Notes under the pieces: model-generated
What the model saw: only the letters and a program-made list of their open reading frames with translations
What the model was told of the DNA's origin: nothing
The model's database searches: none
NCBI GenBank assembly: GCA_002704755.1
Contig: PAHC01000008.1
Coordinates: forward strand, 42,236 to 93,162
Reading direction: 5' to 3'
Source of the DNA: Rhodobiaceae bacterium
Lineage (GTDB): Bacteria; Pseudomonadota; Alphaproteobacteria; Rhizobiales; TMED25
Length of the DNA stretch: 50,927 nt
Part shown: positions 8,219 through 18,012 of the stretch, piece after piece
Layout: each line of letters opens with the position of its first letter
Position numbering within the stretch: the first letter of the stretch is position 1
Made by a program: the position numbers and the translations under genes

Positions 8219-8488
8219 CTATCTTCTTATTCCCAAATCTTTGATTATTTCTCTATATTTTGCTTCGTTTTTTAACTTTAAATAGTCTAACTGTTTACGT
8301 CTCTGGCTTACGAGTTTCAGTAGTCCAGTTCTTGAGTGGTTATCTTTCTTATGAGTTTTAAAGTGTTCTGTTAGGTTAACAATTCGTTCGGTTAATATTG
8401 CTATTTGAACTTCAGGTGAACCAGTGTCACCGTCTACTCTTGCGTATTTATCAATAAGATTTTTTTTTGTTTCTTTTGTAATCGACAT
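8219..8488 (-). CDS. rpsO: 30S ribosomal protein S15
   Basis: S15 binds the central domain of 16S rRNA early in 30S assembly. The 89-aa frame has the family hallmarks DTGSPEVQIA, TEHFKTHKKDNHSRTGLL and QRRKQLDYLK. Two ATGs occur in tandem. The second is chosen because the ribosome-binding sequence AAGGAG lies 6 bases before it but only 3 before the first, and because it gives the usual 89 residues. It lies between truB and pnp in the conserved operon. Confidence 0.97.
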   Translation of the reverse strand: MSITKETKKNLIDKYARVDGDTGSPEVQIAILTERIVNLTEHFKTHKKDNHSRTGLLKLVSQRRKQLDYLKLKNEAKYREIIKDLGIRR

Positions 8489-8516
8489 CATATTCTCCTT
8501 TATTTAGTATTCAAAT

Positions 8517-9434
8517 TTATTGCAAATTAAAAACTTTTTGTGGTTGAATTTGCCCATTAGCATATTTGCAAATAGCTACAATTTTTTCTCCACAAGTAGC
8601 ATAGACTTCACCAGAAAAGGGGTATTCACTATCAATATTTCGATTGATATACATACCATTTTTTAATTTGCTGGCGTCATAATTATTGACCTTAACTGCC
8701 AGGATGTCGTCCAGCACAGTCTCAATCGGTTCAACAATCTTAATCAAATTATCTATATCATGGTTTTGTTGTATAAGTCTATCAATAGATAAAATATTTT
8801 CTAAGTTGAAGGGCCCATAATTAGTTCGTTCTATTTTTGTTACATGACAACAGCAATTAAGACTAAGCCTCATATCTTTTGATATTGATCTAATATATGT
8901 ACCTGTTCCACATCTGACAATAAATGAGTATTCAGTTTCGGATATTTTTTTGATTAATTCGAACTTATCGATATAGATGATTTTTGATTTTTTTTTCATG
9001 TCAGGTTTAGCTCCAGCCCTGGCCAGTGCATAAGCACGCACGCCGTTAATTTTTTTTGCAGAATACAGAGGTGGGACCTGATTTATATAGCCAGTATAGG
9101 TAAGAAGAAATTGAGTAACATCGTTGATATTTGGTATATGATTTGAAGTCTCAATTATCTTACCCATTGAGTCATCAGTGTCAGTGGAAATACCAAATTT
9201 GATATTAAATTTATATGTCTTGTTTTTCTTATGAATATAGGGAACTGTCTTTGTTGCTTCACCTATTGCTATTGGAAGTACGCCTGTTGCCATCGGGTCA
9301 AGTGTACCAGCATGACCAATCTTATGATCTTTAAATATTTTTTTTAAATCACTTATTATATTATTTGATGTCATACCCTCAGTTTTGAAAATATTAATCC
9401 AACCATTTATTATATTAATCTTATTTCTTGGCAT
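8517..9434 (-). CDS. truB: tRNA pseudouridine(55) synthase
   Basis: Converts U55 in the T-loop of nearly all tRNAs to pseudouridine. The 305-aa protein has the TruB catalytic block GHAGTLDPMATGVLPIAIGEATK with the nucleophilic Asp (about 43). Further on are YSAKKINGVRAYALAR and the RCGTGTYIRSI segment that contacts RNA. The C-terminal part (from about 240) is the PUA-like or TruB-C domain. It is 21 bp downstream of rbfA and 28 bp upstream of rpsO in the same operon. Confidence 0.96.
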   Translation of the reverse strand: MPRNKINIINGWINIFKTEGMTSNNIISDLKKIFKDHKIGHAGTLDPMATGVLPIAIGEATKTVPYIHKKNKTYKFNIKFGISTDTDDSMGKIIETSNHIPNINDVTQFLLTYTGYINQVPPLYSAKKINGVRAYALARAGAKPDMKKKSKIIYIDKFELIKKISETEYSFIVRCGTGTYIRSISKDMRLSLNCCCHVTKIERTNYGPFNLENILSIDRLIQQNHDIDNLIKIVEPIETVLDDILAVKVNNYDASKLKNGMYINRNIDSEYPFSGEVYATCGEKIVAICKYANGQIQPQKVFNLQ

Positions 9435-9455
9435 ATGAAATTACCAATAAAGTAA

Positions 9456-9833
9456 TTAATTATTTGATGTTTTAGCCAACAAGCGATCAATATTGGATGC
9501 ATATTCAAAAGATATATCCTCTTTATAGAGGATATAGGGTGTATATTTAAGAGATAAATTAGCTGCTATTTGTCCTCTGATATATTTAGAGTTTCTGTTA
9601 AGTGCTGTTACAATTTCTTCTGAATTATTACCTCCAAGAGGCATTACATATGCGGTTGCTTGCTTCAAATCTGGACTCAATGTGACTTGAGTGATTGTAA
9701 TTGATGTGTTTATAAGACTAAGATCGTGAATACTGTCTTTATAAAAAAATTCTACGAGGGACTTTTTTAACAATTCTCCAACTTTGAGTTGTCTTTGGCT
9801 GTAAGTATTCTTTTGAACTTTGCTCTTAAGCAT
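9456..9833 (-). CDS. rbfA: 30S ribosome-binding factor A
   Basis: Single KH-fold factor that binds the immature 30S subunit, aids maturation of the 16S 5' end and is released with IF2 and other factors. The 125-aa protein has the family pattern: SQRQLKVGELLKKSL near the N terminus, the central strand TITQVTLSPDLKQATAYVMPLG, and the helix with YIRGQIAANLSLKYTP. Its start is one base beyond the infB stop, a nearly overlapping arrangement typical of translational coupling. Confidence 0.94.
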   Translation of the reverse strand: MLKSKVQKNTYSQRQLKVGELLKKSLVEFFYKDSIHDLSLINTSITITQVTLSPDLKQATAYVMPLGGNNSEEIVTALNRNSKYIRGQIAANLSLKYTPYILYKEDISFEYASNIDRLLAKTSNN

Positions 9834-9834
9834 T

Positions 9835-12243
9835 TTAAAGAGATCTCTCTATTGTTTCAACCTCATAACATTCTATTATATCACCGGATTTAAGATCTTG
9901 ATAGTTTTGGAAAGCAATACCACACTCTTGACTTACCTGGACTTCTTTTACTTCTTCTTGGAATCTTTTTAATGTGGAGAGTTTACCTTCATGAATTACT
10001 ATATTATCACGAATTAATCTCAAATTCTCTTTATTTTTAACCACTCCATCAGTAACGACGCAACCCGCAACTTTGCCAACTTTTGATATATAAAACACCT
10101 CTTTGACTTCAGCATTTCCAATAACTTTTTCATTGATTGTTGGATCTAGAAGTCCAGATAGTGCTAATTTGATATCATCTATAATATTATAGATAATTGA
10201 ATATTGCCTAATTTCAATTTCATCTTTTTGAGCTTGTTGTTTCGCATTAGCATTTGGCCTTACATTAAATGCGATCAAAAGTGCACCTGAAGCGGCAGCT
10301 AGTGTGACGTCAGTTTCTGATACAGCACCGACAGCAGTATGAACTAATCTAACAGTTACTTCATCTGAACCAAGTTCATTTAATGATGCACTAATAGCCT
10401 CAATGGAACCCTGAGTATCACCTTTAATTAAAATAGGTAATTCTTTTAGATTTTTCTCTTTTATTTGTCCCATCATATTTTCAAGAGTTAATTTGTTTAC
10501 CATTCCAGAAGAGAAATTCTTTGTTTTTCTTTGTCTATATTCTGTAATTTCGCGCGCTCTGGATTCACTATTGACAACAGTAAATTTATCACCTGCCTCT
10601 GGAACACTATTTAATCCAAGGATTTCTGTTGGAACTGATGGTAGTGCTTCTGTTATTGGGTGCCCATTGTCATCTGATAAAGCTCTCACTTTTCCCCAAG
10701 TGGAACCAAGCAGAACAATATCTCCAATATTTAATGTTCCCCTTTGTACTAGTACAGTTGCAATAGGACCTTTTCCTTTGTCTAATGATGACTCGATCAC
10801 GACACCATCTGCGGTTCTATTCGGATTGGCCTTGAGATCAAGTATTTCTGATTGTAGTAAAATAGTTTCAAGAAGTTTATCTAAATTGATTTTTTTAGTT
10901 GCGGAAACTTCAACCTCAAGAGTATCCCCACCTAAGGACTCAACAATTATTTCATGTGTTAATAATTCATTTCTAACTCTATTTGGGTCTGCCCCTTCAA
11001 GATCGATCTTATTTATTGCAACTATAATTGGTACATTTGCTTCTTTAGAGTGATTTATTGCTTCGATTGTTTGTGGCATGACGCCATCATTTGCAGCTAC
11101 AACTATTACAACAAGATCTGTGACCTTAGCACCTCTGGATCTCATTGATGTGAATGCTGCGTGACCAGGGGTATCGATAAAAGTGATGGGCTTCTCGCCT
11201 TCTGTTCGAAGTTGATATGCCCCAATGTGTTGAGTAATCCCACCTGCTTCATTGGATACTACACTTGTTTCTCTAAGCGCATCAAGAAGACTAGTTTTAC
11301 CGTGATCAACATGTCCCATAATTGTCACTACAGGTGGTCTTAAAACTAAATCTTCTTCGTTATCTTCAATGCCTTCAAGTCCCTCTTCCACATCAGCTTC
11401 TGACACTCTTTTTACTGTGTGACCTAATTCTTCTGCTATTAACTGAGCGGTATCCGCATCAATGATATCTGTTATTTTACTCATTTGTCCTTGTTTCATG
11501 AGTAGTTTAATTACATCAACGGCTCTCTCTGCCATTCTATTTGCTAATTCTTGGATTGTGATTACTTCAGGAAGTATAATCTCACGGCTAATTTTTTGTG
11601 TTTGCATTGGAGTTGAGTGTTGTCTTCTCTCCCTTTCACGTCTTCTTCTGATAGATGCCAAAGATCTTTGTCGAGGAGTATCATCTAAAGCAGTTGTAAC
11701 AGTAAGTTTTGTTTGCCGTCTTTCTTCTTGGCTCCTGAATCTTGTAAATTTATTTGGAGCCTTTTTATCTTCTACATCTTCTTCTAATTCCTTCAATATT
11801 TCTGTATCATCGGCATCTGATGTTTTTTTAATTTTTTTATTATTTTCATTTTCTTGTAATAGAAATAGCTCATCCTGAGAAAGTTGCTCTTTTATTTTTT
11901 CATTGGATTTTATTTCAGGATTTCCTTCAGTAGTAACTTTCTCTTTCTCAATTTTAATATAATTCTCGGGCTTTGGTACGGAAGGATTATTTTTTGCATC
12001 AAGTATTGCTTGATTTCTGGCATCTATTTCTTGATTTGTAAGATCTTTATTATCAAATTTATCAGATTTTATATTTTCAATATTTCTGTTGATTCTTTTT
12101 CTCTTTGTTTCCACGACAACAGTATTTGAACGATTAGTACTAAATCCTGACCTAATTTGAGATGGATTAATCCCAGACTTAAGGCTTAAGGTTTTTTTTG
12201 TAGTTGTTTCTACAGTATCTTTTTTGTTTTTATCTTCTGTCAT
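9835..12243 (-). CDS. infB: Translation initiation factor IF-2
   Basis: GTPase that brings fMet-tRNA to the 30S P site and promotes subunit joining. The 802-aa protein starts with a low-complexity, highly charged region (about 1-210, rich in K, E, N and R) and the IF2 N-terminal subdomain (VITIQELANRMAERAVDVIKLLMKQG). The G domain follows: GHVDHGKTSLLDALR (about 310-324), DTPGH (G3) and NKID (G4). Domains II, III (KGDTQGSIEAI) and the fMet-binding C-terminal domain complete it. It follows nusA directly (23-bp gap). The small ylxR/DUF448 gene that usually sits between nusA and infB in Alphaproteobacteria is missing. Confidence 0.98.
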   Translation of the reverse strand: MTEDKNKKDTVETTTKKTLSLKSGINPSQIRSGFSTNRSNTVVVETKRKRINRNIENIKSDKFDNKDLTNQEIDARNQAILDAKNNPSVPKPENYIKIEKEKVTTEGNPEIKSNEKIKEQLSQDELFLLQENENNKKIKKTSDADDTEILKELEEDVEDKKAPNKFTRFRSQEERRQTKLTVTTALDDTPRQRSLASIRRRRERERRQHSTPMQTQKISREIILPEVITIQELANRMAERAVDVIKLLMKQGQMSKITDIIDADTAQLIAEELGHTVKRVSEADVEEGLEGIEDNEEDLVLRPPVVTIMGHVDHGKTSLLDALRETSVVSNEAGGITQHIGAYQLRTEGEKPITFIDTPGHAAFTSMRSRGAKVTDLVVIVVAANDGVMPQTIEAINHSKEANVPIIVAINKIDLEGADPNRVRNELLTHEIIVESLGGDTLEVEVSATKKINLDKLLETILLQSEILDLKANPNRTADGVVIESSLDKGKGPIATVLVQRGTLNIGDIVLLGSTWGKVRALSDDNGHPITEALPSVPTEILGLNSVPEAGDKFTVVNSESRAREITEYRQRKTKNFSSGMVNKLTLENMMGQIKEKNLKELPILIKGDTQGSIEAISASLNELGSDEVTVRLVHTAVGAVSETDVTLAAASGALLIAFNVRPNANAKQQAQKDEIEIRQYSIIYNIIDDIKLALSGLLDPTINEKVIGNAEVKEVFYISKVGKVAGCVVTDGVVKNKENLRLIRDNIVIHEGKLSTLKRFQEEVKEVQVSQECGIAFQNYQDLKSGDIIECYEVETIERSL

Positions 12244-12266
12244 CTAACAAGCCAAGTTCATATTAT

Positions 12267-13925
12267 TTATTTAAGTATTCTAGCATTTGCAAGTTTCTCA
12301 GATATATCAACTTTTTTCTCTTCGGAGACATCTTCAGGCACATTTGCTTCAGTTTCTTCAGATAAGTCTTCATTTCCAATCCAGCCAAGCTTTAATCTTG
12401 AGTCAAGAATCATCTTTTCTACTTGATCACGATTCAAATCGAAACTTGAGAATAGTCCGTCTTGTTTTTTACTACCCAATTCAGTTTTTTCAATCCAACC
12501 ATATAATTCATCTGTTGAGAATCCTGCAAAATCGTCTAATGACTTAATATTGTTTTCACCAAGTGCTACAAGCATGTTTGTAGTCATTCCCTCAATCTGG
12601 ACTAATTCATCACTAACGCCAAGATCTTTTCTTCTTTGTTCTTGCTTATGTTTTTCTTGTTCCATAAAAGTTTTTGCACGAGATTGTATCTCGATAGCGG
12701 TATCTTCATCAAAGCCTTCAATTGATGAAATTTCGGATGTTTCAACATATATCAAATCTTCGACAGACATGAAGCCTTCTGAAACTAATAATTGCGCGAT
12801 TACTTCATCAACATCGAGTGCTTCTATGAATATTTGGCTTTTTTCTTTAAACTCATTCTGTCTTCTTTCAGACTCCTCAGCTTCTGTTAATATATCAATA
12901 TCCCATTTTGTCAGTTGGCTGGCCAATCTAACATTTTGACCTCTTCTACCAATTGCGAGTGATAGGTGATCATCAGGAACAACAACTTCTATCCTCTCAA
13001 TATCTTCATCTAAAACAACTTTTGTTGCTTCTGCGGGAGCAAGAGAACTTATTACAAAAGATGCAACATCAGGGTTCCATTTTACGATATCTATTTTTTC
13101 TCCTTGCAACTCGTTCACAACGGATTGCACTCGACTTCCTCTCATTCCAACACAAGCCCCAACAGGATCTATTGAATTATCTGAGGTGTAAACTGCAATT
13201 TTTGCACGGCTACCAGGGTCTCGTGCAACAGAAATAATTTCTACAATACCATCATAGATTTCAGGAACCTCTTGCATGAATAATTTTGCCATGAATTGAT
13301 TATTTGTTCGCGAGAGGAATATTTGCGGTCCTCGTAATTCTCTCCTAACATCAAGAATATATGCTAACACTCTGTCACCACTACGATAGGATTCTCTTGG
13401 AATTAATTCATCTCTCCTGATGACTGCCTCGTTTCTCCCTAAATCAACTATAACATTCCCATATTCAACCCTTTTTACTATTCCTGAGATAACTTCGCCT
13501 ATTTTGTCTTTGAACTCTTCGAATTGCCTATCTCTCTCTGCATCTCTTACTTTTTGGAATATTACTTGTTTAGCGCTTTGAGCTGCAATTCTTCCAAATT
13601 CAATCGGAGGGAGCTCTTCAGAAATAAAGTCACCAATTTGTGCTTCTTTATTTTTCTTTTTTGCAGATGCTAAGTCAATTTCAACTGCTTCATTCTCAAC
13701 TACCTCAACCACTTCAAGTAGTCTTGCGAGATTGGTTTGCCCAGTTCTCGGATCAATTTCTGCCTTAATTTCATTTTCACTGCCATATCTTGTTTTTGCC
13801 GCTTTTTGAATTGCGTCTTCCATTGCTGAAATAACAATTGATTTATCAATAGATTTATCTCGTGCAACAGCATCAGCTATTTGCAATAATTCTAAGCGAT
13901 TAGCACTCACACCTGTTTCTGACAT
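12267..13925 (-). CDS. nusA: Transcription termination/antitermination factor NusA
   Basis: Binds RNA polymerase and nascent RNA, modulating pausing, intrinsic termination and rRNA antitermination. The 552-aa protein has the N-terminal polymerase-binding domain with NLARLLEVVEVVENE. The S1 domain lies at about 135-200 (ISGIVKRVEYGNVIVDLGR). Two KH domains follow: VGMRGSRVQSVVNELQGEKIDIV, and LSLAIGRRGQNVRLASQL. The C-terminal part holds helix-hairpin-helix-like acidic repeats (about 365-500), as in other proteobacterial NusA proteins. It starts 12 bp after rimP, the conserved order. Confidence 0.97.
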   Translation of the reverse strand: MSETGVSANRLELLQIADAVARDKSIDKSIVISAMEDAIQKAAKTRYGSENEIKAEIDPRTGQTNLARLLEVVEVVENEAVEIDLASAKKKNKEAQIGDFISEELPPIEFGRIAAQSAKQVIFQKVRDAERDRQFEEFKDKIGEVISGIVKRVEYGNVIVDLGRNEAVIRRDELIPRESYRSGDRVLAYILDVRRELRGPQIFLSRTNNQFMAKLFMQEVPEIYDGIVEIISVARDPGSRAKIAVYTSDNSIDPVGACVGMRGSRVQSVVNELQGEKIDIVKWNPDVASFVISSLAPAEATKVVLDEDIERIEVVVPDDHLSLAIGRRGQNVRLASQLTKWDIDILTEAEESERRQNEFKEKSQIFIEALDVDEVIAQLLVSEGFMSVEDLIYVETSEISSIEGFDEDTAIEIQSRAKTFMEQEKHKQEQRRKDLGVSDELVQIEGMTTNMLVALGENNIKSLDDFAGFSTDELYGWIEKTELGSKKQDGLFSSFDLNRDQVEKMILDSRLKLGWIGNEDLSEETEANVPEDVSEEKKVDISEKLANARILK

Positions 13926-13937
13926 TTCAATTCTCCG

Positions 13938-14456
13938 TTATAAGTCATTTCTTTTTAGTAATTTCTCACTAAAGACAAGTTTTGCTTTAGATATATTCAT
14001 TAATGAAATAGTAATTTCGTCATCGTAATTATTTTCATTTTTATATAATTTTAGAGTTAGTGTATCTCCTTGAAGACCACTAATTTCTCCTTTAATATTT
14101 TTCCTATTAGCTGTCTTTTCTTTCAATTCTATTTTAATCTCATTACCAATATTATCTTTGAAATCTTTAGCTCTGACTAGAATTCTATCTATGCCTGGTG
14201 AAGATACTTCTATACGGTAGCTCTCAGGTAACAAATTATCATTTTCAAGAATTTCAATTATCTCTTTTGTTAGTTTTGAACAATCAGTGATAGTTAGTTG
14301 TCCAGAGACTTTTTCAATAAAAACTTGTAATACCTGCTCATAAATATTTTTTTTTAATTGCACTAAAAGAAAACCACTATTTTCTAATATTGGCTCAATC
14401 AATGAAGAGATTATAGACTCTTCCATTGTTTCGTTATGTATTCTGTAGTGTTTCAT
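13938..14456 (-). CDS. rimP: Ribosome maturation factor RimP
   Basis: RimP binds the 30S subunit and assists late maturation of the small subunit. The 172-aa protein has the two family domains: an N-terminal alpha/beta part ending in LLPESYRIEVSSPGIDRIL, the most diagnostic motif, and a C-terminal Sm-like barrel (GEISGLQGDTLTLKL). It is first in the rimP-nusA-infB operon. A strong terminator for the upstream trmB gene lies just before it, so the operon must have its own promoter in the roughly 30 bases at 14457-14488, which are too AT-rich to point to one convincingly. Confidence 0.92.
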   Translation of the reverse strand: MKHYRIHNETMEESIISSLIEPILENSGFLLVQLKKNIYEQVLQVFIEKVSGQLTITDCSKLTKEIIEILENDNLLPESYRIEVSSPGIDRILVRAKDFKDNIGNEIKIELKEKTANRKNIKGEISGLQGDTLTLKLYKNENNYDDEITISLMNISKAKLVFSEKLLKRNDL

Positions 14457-14488
14457 TTATCAAATTAATAATATCTATTCAAAAAAGC

Positions 14489-14514
14489 AAAAAAAAAGGC
14501 TTTCTCGAAAGCCT
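14489..14514 (-). terminator. Rho-independent terminator after trmB
   Basis: Read on the minus strand, AGGCTTT and AAAGCCT form a perfect 7-bp stem (14497-14503 with 14508-14514) around a 4-base CGAG loop, followed by nine T residues (14489-14497 as A on the plus strand). It begins 54 bases downstream of the trmB stop. It closes the long co-directional array that starts at rph and separates it from the rimP operon. Confidence 0.88.
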
Positions 14515-14567
14515 AATTGTTTTGAATTTCAGGATTAACACTAAGTATATACCGTTAATTTATTATT

Positions 14568-15242
14568 TTACAAGTTAATTTTTTCGAAAGTTAGATATAC
14601 TGGACGTCTCCCATTCTTGATTGCCTTCCTTTCGTACTTTGTTTTTGGAAATTCGTATGGTTTTGAATAAAAGTGATCTGTGTTTTCACACAACCACTCA
14701 AATTGGTCGTTTATATTTACATTAAGCAGAATTGAATGTAGATAATCCTTGTGATCAGTTGCCAATACAAGCCTACCTCTATTCTTAAGGACATGATGAA
14801 TCTTCTTAAGATTATTTTGGCTGATAAATCTTCTTTTGTGATGTCTTTTTTTAGGCCACGGGTCTGGGAAGAGAATAAATATTGACGATAATATTTCATT
14901 AGGCAAATTTTCAATTATATCAATAACATTGTCATCGTGTATTCTTATATTGTTTAATTTATGCCTCTCTATTTCTCTGATGGTATTTATTACACCACTT
15001 CTGAAAGGTTCAGCTCCAAGAAATAACTTATTTGGATGGTTTAATGCTTGCCAGATTAAGTGTTCACCATAGCCGAAGCCAACTTCTAGTTCAATATCAT
15101 TATATTGATTAAAGTCAATAGAATTAATATCAAGTTTATATTTTGGAAATATTTCTTTATAAATTTGCTGGTTTTTTTGACTAGACGTACGGCTTTTTTT
15201 TCTGCCATGTAGTTTTTCAGTTCGAATACTATTTCGATTCAT
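14568..15242 (-). CDS. trmB: tRNA (guanine-N7-)-methyltransferase
   Basis: Adds a methyl group to N7 of G46 in the variable loop of tRNA, using S-adenosylmethionine. The 224-aa protein has the SAM site LEVGFGYGEHLIWQA (about 52-66) and FLGAEPFRSG. The diagnostic FPDPWPKKRHHKRRF lies at about 122-136 and the C-terminal TKYERKAIKNGR carries the family T-x-Y/F-E motif. The N terminus is basic (KLHGRKKSR). It is the last gene of the 23-kb array, 3 bp after metK, which makes its cofactor. Confidence 0.96.
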   Translation of the reverse strand: MNRNSIRTEKLHGRKKSRTSSQKNQQIYKEIFPKYKLDINSIDFNQYNDIELEVGFGYGEHLIWQALNHPNKLFLGAEPFRSGVINTIREIERHKLNNIRIHDDNVIDIIENLPNEILSSIFILFPDPWPKKRHHKRRFISQNNLKKIHHVLKNRGRLVLATDHKDYLHSILLNVNINDQFEWLCENTDHFYSKPYEFPKTKYERKAIKNGRRPVYLTFEKINL

Positions 15243-15245
15243 GTT

Positions 15246-16415
15246 CTACGAAAATTCTGATAACAATTTATCTGCAAGATCAAGTTTTTCCCACGAAAAT
15301 GAGCCATCAATTTGTGGTAACCTTCCAAAATGCCCATAACAACTTGTTTTGGTATAAATTGGTTTTAGAAGATCAAGGTGATTTAATATTCCTTTTGGTG
15401 AGAGGTCTAAAATATCTAAAAGGAAAGCTGCTAATTTATTTTGATCAATTTTTGAGTCTTTATCTAATTTAATGTAAAATGAAAGCGGATTTGAAACACC
15501 AATAGCATAGGAAATCTGTATAAGACATTTTTTTGCAAGTTTTGCATGGACTATATTTTTGGCAATATATCTTGCCATATATGCAGCAGACCTATCAACT
15601 TTTGTTGGGTCTTTACCTGAAAAGGCTCCACCCCCATGTGGTGCAGCACCTCCGTAAGTATCTACAATAATCTTTCGACCAGTTAATCCTGCGTCACCAT
15701 CTGGACCACCTACTACAAATTTACCAGTTGGATTTACTAAAAAATCTTCATCTTTGCACATCCATCCATCTGGCATTGTAGATAAAACTACTTCTTTGAT
15801 TATATCTTTCACTTTTGAAGGACTAACGTCTTCACTATGTTGATTAGATACTAGTATTTTTTTAGCACTGACAGGATAGCCATTTTTATATTCCAGCGTA
15901 ACTTGACTTTTAGCATCAGGACCAAGGCATTCTTGGTATTTTAATTTTCTTTCTTCAGATAATTTTAGCAAGATTTGATTAGAATAGTAGAGTGTTGCAG
16001 GCATGTAATTTTCGGTTTCATCAGTAGCATAACCAAACATAATACCTTGGTCACCTGCACCAAGATCCTTATTAACAGTTTCATCAACTCCTTGTGCAAT
16101 ATCAGGAGATTGCCCATGAATTTTATTGATTATCTCCAAATTTTCCCAGTGAAAATTTTTTTGCTCATATCCAATATCCCTGACACATTTCCGTACTATT
16201 TTACCTACGTCTATGAGCGAATTAAAATCTGCAATACTTGTTTCACCAGATAGTATAACTAGATTTGATGTGACCATAGTTTCAATACCTGTTCTAACAT
16301 TTTTATCTATATTAATTAGTGCATCAAGTATTCTATCAGATATTTGATCTGCTATTTTATCTGGGTGCCCTTCGGCAACTGACTCGCTTGTAAATATATA
16401 AGAATTATTTGACAT
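15246..16415 (-). CDS. metK: S-adenosylmethionine synthase
   Basis: Makes S-adenosylmethionine from methionine and ATP, releasing phosphate and pyrophosphate. The 389-aa protein has family length and motifs: SESVAEGHPDKIADQISD near the N terminus, GAGDQGIMFGYATDE (about 120-134), the P-loop-like GGGAFSGKDPTKVDRSAAY (about 260-278) and the C-terminal HFGR. Its start overlaps the lnt stop by 11 bp, so there is no room for the SAM-binding riboswitch that precedes metK in some Alphaproteobacteria. Confidence 0.98.
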   Translation of the reverse strand: MSNNSYIFTSESVAEGHPDKIADQISDRILDALINIDKNVRTGIETMVTSNLVILSGETSIADFNSLIDVGKIVRKCVRDIGYEQKNFHWENLEIINKIHGQSPDIAQGVDETVNKDLGAGDQGIMFGYATDETENYMPATLYYSNQILLKLSEERKLKYQECLGPDAKSQVTLEYKNGYPVSAKKILVSNQHSEDVSPSKVKDIIKEVVLSTMPDGWMCKDEDFLVNPTGKFVVGGPDGDAGLTGRKIIVDTYGGAAPHGGGAFSGKDPTKVDRSAAYMARYIAKNIVHAKLAKKCLIQISYAIGVSNPLSFYIKLDKDSKIDQNKLAAFLLDILDLSPKGILNHLDLLKPIYTKTSCYGHFGRLPQIDGSFSWEKLDLADKLLSEFS

Positions 16416-18012
16416 TTGGTTTTGTGCTTACTTTATTTCTGCTCATTTGGTTGTTGAGATAATATATAAGCATAAAGCCAAATAACAAAATACAAAAAAA
16501 TGGAATATTGCCGTATTTTGAATAAAAAGTTTGTCCAATCCTTGATGGAAGGAATATGCTTTTATGGAATTCTGTATTTAATTTAGATTTTAGTATTTCT
16601 TTACCAAAGGGACTAATTATTCCGCTAATGCCATTATTGGCCACTCTAACAAGAGGCATGCCCAACTCAACAGGTCTAATTTTTGACATATTAAAATGTT
16701 GATATGGACCTGAACTATTTCCAAACCACGCATCATTAGTAATGTTTAATAAGAAACTTTTCTCTCTATCTCCGTCCTGAATTTTATTAGAAAAAACTAT
16801 TTCGTAACATATATAAACGATGGGATTATTTTTTAGCGTATTGAGTATCTCTATACTCTTTGAACCCGGTGTAAAATTTCCTGCCAATGAACTGATATTA
16901 AAGAAATTTATTTTTTTAAATAAATTATCAAATGGGATGTACTCTCCAAATGGAACAAGGATATTCTTGTCATATTTGCCAATTATTATATTGTTATAAT
17001 CGATAATAAAAAAACTATTAAAAACATTTTCATCCTCTCTTCTCAGAGAGCCAAGCATTAGATAATCATTTTTAGAAAAGTTTTTTGTAACCTCATAAGT
17101 TAGAAGTGGATTCTCATCAATTAGGGTTGCAATAGCAGTTTCTGGCCAAATAAAGTATCGATTTGATGTTGTATCTTTTCTTGGTAGATTTGATATCTTT
17201 ATTGTGGGGTTAATTAGCTTATTTTTATTAGATTGAAATGACTTAGGATCCCATTTTTCTTTTTGATTTATATTAGGTTGAATAAGAATAATTTCAGTAT
17301 TTTCTCTATTATCACTGTCTAAACTTAATTTTTTTTCTCCATAAATAAAAATTGCAAAAAGGAATATTACAAAAAATAGAAGTGATTTAGATTTATAATT
17401 TTTATTTTTCTCATTAAAATATAAAATTGGAAATGCAAAAATAATTACACTAATTGTGTTTAATGAAACTTCTCCAAAAACAGATGTAATTTGCAATATT
17501 TGGTTGATTTCGATAATAGAGTGACCTATTTGTGTCCATGGGAAAAAAGTAATTTTTATCCTTATGTACTCAACAAGTGTCCAAATAATTGCGACCAAAA
17601 AAATTCTTGTTATATTTTGAGGATAATATATTGAAAAAATTATTGTCATAATCCCATAAAATATTCCAAGAATAAATGGAATAAGGAATATTCCAGGGAT
17701 AAGAAATAACATATATTTTTCAATATCGTATAGTAATGAAATATTAATCCAATAAAGACTGGTCAGAAACAAACCATAACCAAAAGACAAACCAAGAAGA
17801 AATGAATATATGAGAAATTTTTTTCGAGAGTAAAGTGATTTTTTCAAAAAGAAAAAATCAAAGTTAAGTATATAGAATGGGATTGTTATAAATAAGATAA
17901 AAATAAAGTTTAGGGGTGCAAAAGATAATGCCGTCAAACTGCCTAAAAATAAGTTAAAGAGGCATCGTTTGTTAAATGAAAGACCAGAAATATTCTTTTG
18001 AATTACTTGCAT
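16405..18012 (-). CDS. lnt: Apolipoprotein N-acyltransferase
   Basis: Integral inner-membrane enzyme that adds the third acyl chain to the N-terminal cysteine of lipoproteins. The 535-aa protein has about six hydrophobic segments in residues 15-215, then a periplasmic nitrilase-like domain and a last membrane segment near 505-525. The nitrilase triad is complete: Glu in IWPETAIATL, Lys in YDKNILVPFGEYIPF and Cys in VYICYEIVFSN. In many Alphaproteobacteria a CorC-type CBS protein gene sits between ybeY and lnt; here the gap is only 28 bp and that gene is absent. Confidence 0.95.
   Translation of the reverse strand: MQVIQKNISGLSFNKRCLFNLFLGSLTALSFAPLNFIFILFITIPFYILNFDFFFLKKSLYSRKKFLIYSFLLGLSFGYGLFLTSLYWINISLLYDIEKYMLFLIPGIFLIPFILGIFYGIMTIIFSIYYPQNITRIFLVAIIWTLVEYIRIKITFFPWTQIGHSIIEINQILQITSVFGEVSLNTISVIIFAFPILYFNEKNKNYKSKSLLFFVIFLFAIFIYGEKKLSLDSDNRENTEIILIQPNINQKEKWDPKSFQSNKNKLINPTIKISNLPRKDTTSNRYFIWPETAIATLIDENPLLTYEVTKNFSKNDYLMLGSLRREDENVFNSFFIIDYNNIIIGKYDKNILVPFGEYIPFDNLFKKINFFNISSLAGNFTPGSKSIEILNTLKNNPIVYICYEIVFSNKIQDGDREKSFLLNITNDAWFGNSSGPYQHFNMSKIRPVELGMPLVRVANNGISGIISPFGKEILKSKLNTEFHKSIFLPSRIGQTFYSKYGNIPFFCILLFGFMLIYYLNNQMSRNKVSTKPNVK

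Noticed and set aside
10493..11053. Long open frame antisense to infB
   Set aside because: Mirrors the conserved infB G domain and has no family-like sequence or ribosome-binding site; a shadow frame. The same holds for the one opposite gyrB at 41586-42131.
16405..16415. SAM riboswitch ahead of metK
   Set aside because: metK starts inside the end of lnt; there is no leader to hold one.
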